The position numbers were made by a program, and so were the translations under genes. From Lichenicola sp964249735 (lineage in GTDB: Bacteria > Pseudomonadota > Alphaproteobacteria > Acetobacterales > Acetobacteraceae), in the NCBI GenBank assembly GCA_964249735.1, contig CAXUDP010000100.1, forward strand, positions 1 to 13,528: 13,528 nt of DNA, written 5' to 3'. Numbering within the stretch: the first letter of the stretch is position 1; each line of letters opens with the position of its first letter. Below the pieces are notes generated by a model. The model had not been told where the DNA came from and made no database searches. It saw only the letters and a list, made by a program, of their open reading frames with translations. Shown here piece by piece: positions 1 to 6,988 of this stretch.

Positions 1-167
1 ACAACGTGGTGGTGCACCAGGGCGAGCTCAGCCAGCTCAAGCGCTTCAAGGACGATGTTCGCGAGGTTGCGCGCGGCTACGAGTGCGGCCTTTCCTTCGC
101 CGGCTACAACGACCTCAAGGAGGGCGACGTGGTCGAGTGCTACGAGATGGAGCTGGTGCCGGCGTGA
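1..167 (+). CDS. infB: Translation initiation factor IF-2, C-terminal end (partial)
   Basis: This is the last 54 codons of IF-2, the GTPase that brings initiator fMet-tRNA to the 30S subunit. The frame opens at base 3 and ends at the TGA at 165-167. The visible part belongs to the C-terminal beta-barrel domain that binds fMet-tRNA: the stretch LKRFKDDVREV is followed by GYECGLSF and NDLKEGDVVECYE, which are highly conserved in bacterial IF-2. The 5' part lies outside the window. The stop codon overlaps the GTG start of rbfA in the tetranucleotide GTGA, so the two genes are probably translationally coupled, as expected in the nusA-infB-rbfA operon. Identification is from conserved sequence and gene order. 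Confidence 0.95.
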   Translation, partial: NVVVHQGELSQLKRFKDDVREVARGYECGLSFAGYNDLKEGDVVECYEMELVPA

Positions 168-622
168 GCCAGAAGCCGCGCAGCACGGTCGAGACGAAGG
201 GACCGGCAGGGAAACCTGCCGGTCCTTCTCGTTCGGGCAAGCGGCACGCTGGCCCGGCCGGCCCGTCGCAGCGCCAGCTGCGCGTCGCCGAGGAGGTGCG
301 GCACGTGCTGGCCGATCTGTTCACTCGGGTCGAGTTCCGCGACCCCGAGCTGGCCGGCGTCCACGTCACCGTCACCGAGGTGCGGATCAGCCCGGACCTG
401 AAGCACGCCACCGCCTTCGTCGCGCGGCTCGGCCGCAGCGACATCGACGCGAAGCTGCCGGCGCTGCGCCGTGCGGCCCCGTTCCTGCGCAGCGAGCTGA
501 GCCGCGCGGTGCGGCTGCGCGGCGTGCCGGAGATCCACTTCCAGCCAGACACGGCGCTCGACTACGCGATGGAGATCGACGCGCTGCTGCGCCGTCCGGA
601 GGTTGCCAAGGACCTGGCCTGA
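164..622 (+). CDS. rbfA: Ribosome-binding factor A
   Basis: RbfA is a small KH-fold protein that binds the 30S subunit and helps 16S rRNA 5'-end maturation and cold adaptation. The 152-residue product starts at a GTG that overlaps the infB stop (GTGA), which decides the start because no better start lies in frame. A basic, proline- and glycine-rich leader of about 37 residues precedes the conserved core, which begins near QRQLRVAEEVRHVL and continues with VTVTEVRISPDLKHATAFV and the C-terminal region containing PEIHFQPDTALDYAMEID. The family is usually 120-150 residues, so the gene is full length. In most alphaproteobacteria truB follows directly; here an accessory region intervenes. Confidence 0.95.
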   Translation: MSQKPRSTVETKGPAGKPAGPSRSGKRHAGPAGPSQRQLRVAEEVRHVLADLFTRVEFRDPELAGVHVTVTEVRISPDLKHATAFVARLGRSDIDAKLPALRRAAPFLRSELSRAVRLRGVPEIHFQPDTALDYAMEIDALLRRPEVAKDLA

Positions 623-687
623 CCGGGTGCTGCCGACCCGCCGGGCCGGAACTTCCACCGGTCCTGCGCCGCTGAAACGTGGTGGAC

Positions 688-1902
688 ATGCCTGTCGAGA
701 ACCGGTCCGACGCTGCTGCCGAACCGCGGGCGGGCTGGCGTCCGGCCCTCGCGTCGCGCGGCAACGGGCGGGCGCACCAGCTGTTCCATCCATTGTGCGG
801 CGCCACGCCGGACACCCTGGTCCGCCTGCTGCTGAAGGGTGGCGTGCGGCCGGGACGCCTGCACGTCGCGGCGACGGCGCTGGCGATGACGGCGTTGCGC
901 CTCCCCTTCACGCTTGGCGAGGCTGCGACGGTCGAGCTGCTTCGGCTGCGTCGCGGACCGGGCCCGGCGCCCGTGTTCGTGGTCGGGCACTGGCGCAGCG
1001 GCACCACACACCTCGCCAACCTGCTGAGCCGCTCCCCCTCGTTCGGCATCCTGTCGCCGATGTCGGTCGGGCTGCCGGCGGAGGCGCTGGGGCTGGCGCG
1101 GCTGGCGCGGCCATTCGTGGAGCAGTTCTTCCCGCGCAACCGGCTGATCGACGCCATGCCGCTGCGGCCCGACCTGCCGCAGGAGGACGAGCTGGCGATG
1201 GCCAACCTGTCCACCCTGTCCTGCAACCACGGCCTTTACTTCCCCGGCCGGCTGCAGGCGGAGTTCGATCGCGGCGTGTTCCTCGATGGGGTGGGCATGG
1301 CCGAGTTGCGTCGCTGGCGCAGCCGCCTGGCCCGCTACGTCGCCAAGATGACCTGGGCCGCCGGCGACCGGCCGCTGCTGATACGCAACCCTGCCAACAG
1401 CGCCCGGATCCCGCTCCTCAGGACGATCTGGCCAGAGGCGCGCTTCATCCATATCCATCGCGATCCGGCCGACGTTTGCGCCTCCTCGGTGCGCATGTTC
1501 GCGATCCTGATCCACGAACTGTCGCTGGGGCCGGTGGCGGAAGCGGAGACGCAGGCGGCAGCGCTGGTGCGGGCGGTGTATCCACGGCTGATGGCGGCGC
1601 TGCGACGCGACAGCGCGGTCCTGCCGTCGAACCGGTTCGTCGAGGTCCGCTACGAGGCGCTGCGGCAACAACCGTTGCAGGAGATCGGACGCCTCCACGA
1701 TGCGCTCGGCCTGGAGCTGTCTGCCTCGTCCCGGCACGCCATGGTCGACAGCCTGCGCGCCGCACGGCCGCACGTCCCGTCCCGCGCCGGGCCCGGCGCG
1801 CCGGTACTGGACTGGCTCCGGCACCATCCGGAGGTGTTCCGCGCCTGGAACTACCGCCTGCCGGATCCGCCAGCCTTGCAGCCTGCAGGCGAGTTGCCAT
1901 GA
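688..1902 (+). CDS. PAPS-dependent sulfotransferase family protein
   Basis: The product (404 residues from ATG 688) resembles the bacterial Sulfotransfer_3-type family, cytosolic enzymes that move a sulfuryl group from PAPS to an acceptor. The 5'-phosphosulfate-binding loop is clear at about residues 97-109 (VVGHWRSGTTHL). The 3'-phosphate-binding region lies at about 255-267 (FIHIHRDPADVCASS), preceded by LLIRNPANSARIPLL, and a late RYEALRQQP motif is typical of the family. GTG codons at 679 and 682 would add three residues; neither start has a strong Shine-Dalgarno sequence. The gene begins about 65 nt after rbfA and ends 72 nt before a GtrII-like glycosyltransferase gene on the same strand, so a glycan acceptor is plausible but inferred. 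The family call is firm; the substrate is unknown. Confidence 0.85.
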   Translation: MPVENRSDAAAEPRAGWRPALASRGNGRAHQLFHPLCGATPDTLVRLLLKGGVRPGRLHVAATALAMTALRLPFTLGEAATVELLRLRRGPGPAPVFVVGHWRSGTTHLANLLSRSPSFGILSPMSVGLPAEALGLARLARPFVEQFFPRNRLIDAMPLRPDLPQEDELAMANLSTLSCNHGLYFPGRLQAEFDRGVFLDGVGMAELRRWRSRLARYVAKMTWAAGDRPLLIRNPANSARIPLLRTIWPEARFIHIHRDPADVCASSVRMFAILIHELSLGPVAEAETQAAALVRAVYPRLMAALRRDSAVLPSNRFVEVRYEALRQQPLQEIGRLHDALGLELSASSRHAMVDSLRAARPHVPSRAGPGAPVLDWLRHHPEVFRAWNYRLPDPPALQPAGELP

Positions 1903-1974
1903 TGCCGGGATGACGCAGCCGACGACGCAGCCCACGGTCCCGCAACAGCCGCCGGATCCCGTCTGAGGCAGGCC

Positions 1975-3435
1975 ATGACCGAAGCCGGCCGTCGGGAACT
2001 GGCGATCGTCGCGGCGATCGCGGCGTTCTTCTTGTGCTGCTATCTCCGGGTGTTGACCACCGGCTATCTCGAGCTCGACGATCTCGGCCGGGTGCAGGTC
2101 GGCTACAACCTGTGGGCCGCCGACGGAAGGCTGCTGACGGCCGGGCTGATGGCGCTGCTGTCGTTCGGCGGCCGCATGCTCGACATCTCGCCGCTGCCGC
2201 AGCTCGGCGCGATCGCGCTGATGGGATGCGCCGGCCTGCTGCTGTCGCGCGCGGCACCCGGGTTCAATACCGCGCGGGTCGCACCCGCCGCGGTCCTGCT
2301 GTTCGCCACCCCGTTCTACCTGCAGAACATGACCTACGTGTTCGACTCGCTGTCGATGACGGCGGCAGCCGTGCTGGCGCTGTGGTCGGCACTGCTGGCG
2401 GAACGGCGCGTGGCCGGGGCCGCGACGGTGCTGCTGGCCGCCCTGCTGTTCTACCAGCCCGCGGTGGACGTGTTCCTGTGCTTCGCAGCCGCCGAGGTGC
2501 TGGTCCGGCTGGCACAGCGCGACCCCGGTGCGGCACGTGTCGCCGGCCGGGCCGTCCTGGCGGGGCTGGCGGCATGTGCGCTCGATGCCGGCCTGGTCGC
2601 GGTGTTCCGCGTCGCCGGGTTGGTGGTGCTGCCGAGCTACCAGGCGCAGCACGCGGCGCTGATACGGCCGGGCGAGCTGCTGCGGCTGCTGCCACGCAAC
2701 GCGCACGACCTGCTGGCGCTGACGTTGCGGATGGCCCCGCCCACCAGCCCGTTCGGGCTGCTCGCCCTCCTGGTGCTCGTCGGCTTCCTGCTGCTGGTGC
2801 TCGGCCGGACCACGATGCGGGCCTGGCCGTTCGCCCTGCTCCCGGCCGCGGTGCTGCTGGCCGGGTTCGCCGGGCCGATGCTGCTGCTGCGCGACCCGGT
2901 GGTGCAGCCGCGCGTGCTGGTGGGGGTCGGCGCCATGCTGTCGGCCTCGGTCTGGGGCGCGATGCGGCTGCTGCCCGGCCGCTCCGGGCAGGCGGTGGTG
3001 GTGGTGGCGGTGCTGCTGGCGGCCTGCTTCGCCCGCGACGCCTTCGCCTATGGCGCCCTGCTTCGCGACCTCGACCGCTACGAGGCGACTGTGCTGCCGC
3101 CGGTGGCGGACGCGGTGAACGACGAGCATAAGCGCACCGGCCTGGGGGCACTGCAGATGCTGGGGGCGATGCCGTTCCCGCCGGTGCTGCGCCACGGCCT
3201 GGCCCGCGCTCCCGGCCTGGCGCCGCTGTTCGACAACCCCCTGAACGGCATCTCCTGGTTCGGGCTGGCGCTGCTGGCGCAATACGGGCTGGAGGACGGG
3301 ATCTGGTTCCGCGACGCCGCTCCGGCCGTCAGCCTCTGCCCGCTCTACCGCGAGACCGGTTCCGGCTATGCCGTCGGCCACGATGCCGGTTCGATGGTGC
3401 TGATCTTCCGCGACGGGTGTCCGCGCATCCGGTGA
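1975..3435 (+). CDS. GtrII-like integral membrane glycosyltransferase
   Basis: This 486-residue hydrophobic protein has roughly ten or more membrane segments and the signature layout of the GtrII glucosyltransferase family. An acidic DDLGR motif at residues 35-39 follows the first membrane helix, then DGRLL at 50-54. ATPFYLQNMTYVFDSLSM at 111-128 matches the family pattern of a Pro-Phe/Tyr-Leu-x-Asn stretch followed by Phe-Asp-Ser, and LLFYQPAVDVFL follows near 157-168. GtrII enzymes use a polyprenyl-phosphate sugar on the outer face of the inner membrane to decorate O-antigen or other glycans. The start ATG has GAGGCAGG just upstream. The usual partners GtrA (flippase) and GtrB (polyprenyl-phosphate glucosyltransferase) are not in the window. 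Its last 20 codons are repeated in decayed form at 9391-9450. The exact sugar is unknown. Confidence 0.75.
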   Translation: MTEAGRRELAIVAAIAAFFLCCYLRVLTTGYLELDDLGRVQVGYNLWAADGRLLTAGLMALLSFGGRMLDISPLPQLGAIALMGCAGLLLSRAAPGFNTARVAPAAVLLFATPFYLQNMTYVFDSLSMTAAAVLALWSALLAERRVAGAATVLLAALLFYQPAVDVFLCFAAAEVLVRLAQRDPGAARVAGRAVLAGLAACALDAGLVAVFRVAGLVVLPSYQAQHAALIRPGELLRLLPRNAHDLLALTLRMAPPTSPFGLLALLVLVGFLLLVLGRTTMRAWPFALLPAAVLLAGFAGPMLLLRDPVVQPRVLVGVGAMLSASVWGAMRLLPGRSGQAVVVVAVLLAACFARDAFAYGALLRDLDRYEATVLPPVADAVNDEHKRTGLGALQMLGAMPFPPVLRHGLARAPGLAPLFDNPLNGISWFGLALLAQYGLEDGIWFRDAAPAVSLCPLYRETGSGYAVGHDAGSMVLIFRDGCPRIR

Positions 3436-3497
3436 GGGCGTGGTGCGTCCGGCCGGCCCATGCACCAGCGGCAGCACCGGCGCAGGCCGCCACCCCC
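3361..3497 (+). repeat. Direct repeat copy A: gtrII 3' end plus decayed POT-gene 3' end
   Basis: Bases 3361-3420 align without gaps to 9391-9450 at 47 of 60 positions, including 21 identical bases around TCGATGGTGCTGATCTTCCG. After the gtrII stop, the noncoding stretch keeps collinear matches to the 3' end of the POT transporter gene: GGCGTGGTG at 3437 and 9473, then ATGCA(C/G)CAGCGGCAGC at 3460 and 9497, then CCGCCACCCCC at 3487 and 9535. Small gaps (6, 1 and 11 nt) separate these blocks. Copy A therefore carries an intact gtrII end and a broken POT end. It explains most of the 124-nt gap between gtrII and the flippase gene; nothing is recognised at 3498-3559. Confidence 0.65.
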
Positions 3498-3559
3498 GCC
3501 GCCGCCCCGAGACCGCGCCTGGACCTGCGCTGGCCGTCGACCGGCATCGACGATGACGA

Positions 3560-5047
3560 TCAGCCGGGATCGCGGACGCGATAGGCCGGCGGCACGCCCA
3601 CCCTGGAGACGGCCCGGCGCCCCACGTCGCGGACTGTCGGATCGATCAGGCCTGCCAGGACGACGAACGCCAGCGCCATCAGGCCGGCGGCGGCGGCGGC
3701 CATGAGGGTGGTCATCGGCACCAGCCTCGCGACGAGGAGGGAGCACAGCATCAGCAGCAGTGCCGGAAGCAGGCTCCAGGCCTGGCGCGAAATGCAGCCG
3801 CTGATCAGCTGCAGGGCGACGCAGTTGATGCCGACGCGCAGGGTCCAGGCGACCGCCGCTCCAGGCAGGCCGAACACGGTGATCAGCAGCCACAGCACCG
3901 CGAAGAACGGCACGACCTCGATCATGGTCGCCGCCGCGGTGACGTGCGGACGTCCCTGTGCCTGCAGGAACGCGTAGGGCAGGAAGGCGAGGCCGTTGCT
4001 CCAGGCGCCGAACATGACGATCTGGGCAACGGATTGCGACGCCGCCTGGAAGTTCGGGCCGATCCACAGGCGGAGGAACGGGCCCGAGAACAGGATCGCC
4101 GGCGCGCAGATCGCGCCGAAGCCATAGGCGAGCATCAAGGTCGCCCGCCGGGTCGTCGCCACCGCCTCGTCGTGCGACAGCCGGGAGACGCGCGGGAACA
4201 GGGTGCGCGCCATCGCGGTGGCGAACACCTGCGAGCGCGTCGCCAGGGTCATGGGAACGGAATAGGTGGTCACCGCTGTGGTCCCGAGCATGATCCCGAT
4301 GACCATCTGCGCCGAGGTGTCGAGCAGCGGGTTGAGCAGGCTGGAGATGCTCACCCAGGACCCGTAGCGGAACAGCCTGCGCACCACGCGGACGTCGAAA
4401 TCGAGTAGCCGGACCGGCCGCTCGATCCGGATGACGATCCCGTAGGCCAGCGACACCATTGCAAGCCGGGCCAGAAGCGTCGCCGGGATCACGACCGTCA
4501 GGCTGGGGCCGAACGCGTAGGTGCAGAGCAGCGGGGCGACCTGGCCCAGCATCGTGCCGATCGAGCCGAGCGCGTTGGTCACCAGGAAGCGCTCGCGTGA
4601 CTCCAGGGCCCCGTTCGACACCCCCGCCAGCATGCCGAGCGGCAGCATCGCCGCCATCCATGGAAACGCGGCCAGGGTTTCCGGGACCAGGCTGCCGGGA
4701 ACCTTCACGAGATGCAGCAGCACCAGGTGGCCGACCAGGTACATGATCAGGCCGCCCGTCAGGCCCAGGCAGAAGTTGCAGCAGAACGCCGTCACCAGGA
4801 TGGGCGAGCGCTCCCGCGGCGAGCCGTGCCCGAGCCTGGCCAGCGCGTTGGCGGTGGCGCGCGACAGGCCGAAATCCAGGAAGCCGAAATACCCCAGCAG
4901 CACCCAGGTGATGACGACGACGCCGTAGCGCGCGGAACCGATCTGGTGGATGTAGAACGGCACCGTCCCGAGCGACGTGATCGTCGGCAGCAGCACGCCC
5001 CCGACGTTGTAGAGGTAGTTGGCCGAGAGTCGTCTCCGGTCGCTCAC
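3560..5047 (-). CDS. Wzx-type polysaccharide flippase (MOP superfamily)
   Basis: The 495-residue product is an integral membrane protein of the oligosaccharidyl-lipid flippase type, which moves undecaprenyl-linked glycan units across the inner membrane. About 12-14 hydrophobic helices are visible. The N-terminus NYLYNVGGVLLPTITSLGTV followed by FYIHQIGSARYG and FLDFGLSRATANALA is characteristic of this family, and the length is normal. I place the start at GTG 5047 because GGGAG lies about 7 nt upstream and the conserved region begins ten residues later. A longer start at 5152 would add 35 Gly/Pro/Arg-rich residues. The GTG overlaps, as GTGA, the stop of the preceding small ORF, and the gene is the last of a leftward unit that begins with the ATP-grasp gene. 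No wzy polymerase is present. The family call is firm; the cargo is inferred from neighbours. Confidence 0.85.
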   Translation of the reverse strand: MSDRRRLSANYLYNVGGVLLPTITSLGTVPFYIHQIGSARYGVVVITWVLLGYFGFLDFGLSRATANALARLGHGSPRERSPILVTAFCCNFCLGLTGGLIMYLVGHLVLLHLVKVPGSLVPETLAAFPWMAAMLPLGMLAGVSNGALESRERFLVTNALGSIGTMLGQVAPLLCTYAFGPSLTVVIPATLLARLAMVSLAYGIVIRIERPVRLLDFDVRVVRRLFRYGSWVSISSLLNPLLDTSAQMVIGIMLGTTAVTTYSVPMTLATRSQVFATAMARTLFPRVSRLSHDEAVATTRRATLMLAYGFGAICAPAILFSGPFLRLWIGPNFQAASQSVAQIVMFGAWSNGLAFLPYAFLQAQGRPHVTAAATMIEVVPFFAVLWLLITVFGLPGAAVAWTLRVGINCVALQLISGCISRQAWSLLPALLLMLCSLLVARLVPMTTLMAAAAAGLMALAFVVLAGLIDPTVRDVGRRAVSRVGVPPAYRVRDPG

Positions 5048-5316
5048 GCCCCTGCTCCCGGCCGCGCCGGTGCCGGGCAGGCCGGGATCTTCCCGCCGCC
5101 CGCGCCGGTCGCCAGGACCTCGCATGGCAGGTCCGGATCTCGCCGAAGGCACCCGCGCCCGCCGCGGCGCGAGCGGGACGATCCTCCACCGGGGCCGGAC
5201 GTGCTGACGATCCCGGTCGGGCAGCCACGGCGCCGCGCGGTGCGGCTCCGTCCGGCCGACCGCGCGGGACGCCGCGTCATGGTCCCGAACTCCCAGGCGT
5301 CGTCTTCCACGCTCAT
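5044..5316 (-). CDS. Possible small coupled ORF of unknown function (90 aa)
   Basis: An ORF of 90 residues exactly fills the gap between the ATP-grasp gene and the flippase gene. Its ATG (5316-5314) overlaps the ATP-grasp stop as ATGA, and its TGA (5046-5044) overlaps the flippase start as GTGA. The peptide starts MSVEDDAWEFGTMTRR, then turns rich in Arg, Gly, Ser and Pro, with cysteines at 32, 56, 65 and 80. I recognise no domain, signal peptide or membrane helix. Third-position GC is high (about 84%), but second-position GC is also high (about 79%), which is not the usual coding pattern. The region could therefore be a spacer in which ORFs stay open by composition. The double 4-nt overlap is the main argument for a real gene. 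Confidence 0.35.
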   Translation of the reverse strand: MSVEDDAWEFGTMTRRPARSAGRSRTARRRGCPTGIVSTSGPGGGSSRSRRGGRGCLRRDPDLPCEVLATGAGGGKIPACPAPARPGAGA

Positions 5317-6698
5317 TCCTTCAAGGGTCCGGCTCTCAAGGATCCGGCCCCCAGGGACCCGGTCCCGAGCAGGCCGGAGTCCCGTCCTGTCCCGGCGGCG
5401 GCCTCCCGCCCGTTCGCGGGAGGCGCGGCGAGAGCGGCAAGGATCCTGGCCGCCTCGCGGCGGCTCAGGACGGTCCCGTAGGCAACGTTCGGTCGCAGCC
5501 TGGCTTCGAGGCGCGCCAGCAGGCTCCGCTTGGTCCACGGCGGACGCAGCAGTTCCGCGACGAGCTCCGGCTCCGTCCAAGGGACGTCCAGCTCCGCCTC
5601 GGTCAGGTCGACCTGCTCCGCCGCGAAGCGAAGCGCCTGCGGGAACATCGCGACCGTTCGATCCCGGTCGAGCACAGCGCCGGCGCCCGGCTCGGCTCCG
5701 GTCGCTTCCGCGAACAGCTGCGCGGCGAGGCTGCGCCCCTTCCAGGCGAGGTGGCCAAGCTGCGTGGCGCGCGGGTTCATCTCGATGAGGACGGTGCGGC
5801 CGGTGCCTTCCTCGATGATGAAGTCCAGGCCGAAGAAGCCCGACATCCCGAGGCGGCCGGCGACCACCCTCGCGGCGGCCTCCATCTCGGCATTGTCGAC
5901 TAGCCGGACCACGGTTGCGGCGCCGGTGCGGCCCTGCGCCTGCAGCACCTCGACGCCGATTGTCCCGAGAAGCCGGCCGTTCCAGCAGGCGGCCATGATG
6001 TTGGCCTGGCGTCCGGACACCCGGGCCTGCACCGTGACCTCGCGGCGTTCCCGGTGCAGGAACTCCACGAACGGGAACGGATCGCGGTCGACCAGCAGGA
6101 TGCGCAGCGCCTTGCGAAAGGCGATCGGCCGCGACATGACGAGAAAAGCCGCCTCCGCGGCTTCGAGGGTCCGCGCCAGGACGACGCCGGAGCCGCCCCA
6201 GCTTCCCTCGGACTTGACCAGGCATGGTTCCGGATGGTCCGCATGCCACGCGCGCAGGTCGTCGCGGGTGCGGATCGTTCGTCCCGGCGGGACCGCGACG
6301 CCGTCGTCGGCGGCGGCATCCAGCAGGCGCTGCCGGGTTCCGCTTACGGCATATCCCCCAGGCCCGCCCAATGACCGCTCGATCAGGGCGGCGATCATGC
6401 CCGAATCGGGTCCGAACCGTTCCGCCGACGCATACAGGGCGTGCAGGTGGGCGACGGTTCGATCGTCGGTCGGCACGATGATGTCCGGTTTCTGCCTGCG
6501 TATGGCATGAGCCAGCGCCTGCAGCGGCGCACGCGCGCTGTAGGCATGGATCGCCTTCGGCGTCGCCAGCACCCGAAGCGGGTGGCCCACCGGACAGATC
6601 GCGGACACGTCCGCCCCGAGCTGCTGGAAGACGACAACAAGGCGCGCGGCGGATGGCCACCAAGTCGTGGTCGCAACGAGAAGCCGGGGTGGCGTCAT
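5313..6698 (-). CDS. ATP-grasp domain carboxylate ligase-like protein
   Basis: The product (461 residues from ATG 6698) has the domain order of ATP-grasp ligases, which activate a carboxylate as acyl phosphate and join it to an amine or other nucleophile. An N-terminal Rossmann-like pre-ATP-grasp part (residues 1-110, with PDIIVPTDDRTV) is followed by the nucleotide-binding lysine region CLVKSEGSWGGSGV (159-172). The Mg-binding end of the fold is FFGLDFII at 288-295 and VLIEMNPRATQ at 303-313, with Glu306 and Asn308 as likely metal ligands. The last 20 residues are a degenerate five-residue repeat. A longer start at 6791 would add 31 residues without family character; neither start has a good Shine-Dalgarno. 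The gene opens the leftward unit ending in the flippase, so it may modify a glycan precursor with an amino acid or similar group. The substrate is not deducible. Confidence 0.8.
   Translation of the reverse strand: MTPPRLLVATTTWWPSAARLVVVFQQLGADVSAICPVGHPLRVLATPKAIHAYSARAPLQALAHAIRRQKPDIIVPTDDRTVAHLHALYASAERFGPDSGMIAALIERSLGGPGGYAVSGTRQRLLDAAADDGVAVPPGRTIRTRDDLRAWHADHPEPCLVKSEGSWGGSGVVLARTLEAAEAAFLVMSRPIAFRKALRILLVDRDPFPFVEFLHRERREVTVQARVSGRQANIMAACWNGRLLGTIGVEVLQAQGRTGAATVVRLVDNAEMEAAARVVAGRLGMSGFFGLDFIIEEGTGRTVLIEMNPRATQLGHLAWKGRSLAAQLFAEATGAEPGAGAVLDRDRTVAMFPQALRFAAEQVDLTEAELDVPWTEPELVAELLRPPWTKRSLLARLEARLRPNVAYGTVLSRREAARILAALAAPPANGREAAAGTGRDSGLLGTGSLGAGSLRAGPLKE
5320..5379 (-). repeat. 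Four degenerate 15-nt tandem repeats at the ATP-grasp 3' end
   Basis: Four consecutive 15-nt units on the + strand (5320-5334, 5335-5349, 5350-5364 and 5365-5379) share a core close to TCAAGGRYCCGG; the fourth unit is the most diverged. Read in the ATP-grasp gene they give four five-residue units, GLLGT, GSLGA, GSLRA and GPLKE, that end at the stop codon. The tail lies outside the catalytic fold and looks like a minisatellite-type extension. Confidence 0.6.
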
Positions 6699-6840
6699 GG
6701 GACGGTGTAGGCGGGAAAGGTGCAGGACGTCCAGCGAAGGGCCGTCGGGAGCGCAGATCCGTGGCGTCGATCCGGAACCGAAGGCGGCCATGGGTGATCC
6801 GGGATGCGACCGATCCTGCCGGCGACGACACCGGGACCTT

Positions 6841-6880
6841 TGAAGTAACGTCTTATAAAATTAAAGGATCGTCAATTCGT
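6841..6880. other. AT-rich island in the divergent intergenic region
   Basis: Only 12 of these 40 bases are G or C, in surroundings that are otherwise very GC-rich. The patch contains TTATAAAATTAAAGG. It lies between the divergent ATP-grasp (-) and oxidoreductase (+) genes, about 110-150 bp upstream of the rightward start and about 150-180 bp upstream of the leftward start. It could supply the -10 region for the leftward gene (TATAAG on the minus strand), an UP-like element, or a site for a nucleoid-associated silencer. I see no well-spaced -35 for the minus-strand -10, so no specific leftward promoter is called. The rest of 6699-6918 shows no gene that I can support. Confidence 0.45.
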
Positions 6881-6918
6881 CAGCAAGTGCCGGATGAACA
6901 CGTCTCAAAGAGACAAAC

Positions 6919-6961
6919 CCTGGACGCACTGCACCATGAACTTATAGAATGCTCGTCCAGG
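6919..6961 (+). promoter_or_regulatory. Candidate promoter within an 8-bp inverted repeat
   Basis: CTGGAC at 6920-6925 and TATAGA at 6943-6948 are separated by 17 nt. They resemble the alphaproteobacterial housekeeping pattern (CTTGAC, 17 nt, TATA-like -10) and would start transcription near 6955, about 34 nt before the ATG at 6989. A perfect inverted repeat, CCTGGACG at 6919-6926 and CGTCCAGG at 6954-6961, brackets this promoter, so the half-sites fall on the -35 box and the start point. A second small dyad, GTCTC-aaa-GAGAC, lies just upstream at 6902-6914. This layout would suit a repressor operator, but no regulator gene is present and the call rests on pattern only. Confidence 0.4.
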
Positions 6962-6988
6962 TTGTTTCGATCCGAGAGAACGAGGTCC

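Noticed and set aside
1910..1966. An 18-residue Pro/Thr/Gln-rich ORF between the sulfotransferase and gtrII genes
   Set aside because: It is too short, has no clear ribosome-binding site and shows no recognisable character.
3441..3467. Dyad TGGTGC/GCACCA as a bidirectional terminator between convergent genes
   Set aside because: The stem is only 6 bp with a long loop and no T-run, and the stretch is better explained as the decayed POT-gene end.
562..3477. A 971-residue open frame on the minus strand opposite the sulfotransferase and gtrII genes
   Set aside because: It is Gln/Arg/His/Gly-rich without any recognisable domain and lies antisense to two well-supported genes; it stays open because of GC bias.
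5048..5152. Longer flippase start at 5152
   Set aside because: The added 35 residues are Gly/Pro/Arg-rich without family similarity, and GTG 5047 has a good Shine-Dalgarno directly before the conserved N-terminus.
6653..6988. N-terminal extension of the oxidoreductase frame by 112 codons
   Set aside because: It overlaps the start of the divergent ATP-grasp gene and the AT-rich regulatory region, while ATG 6989 has a Shine-Dalgarno and sits right before the FAD-binding fold.
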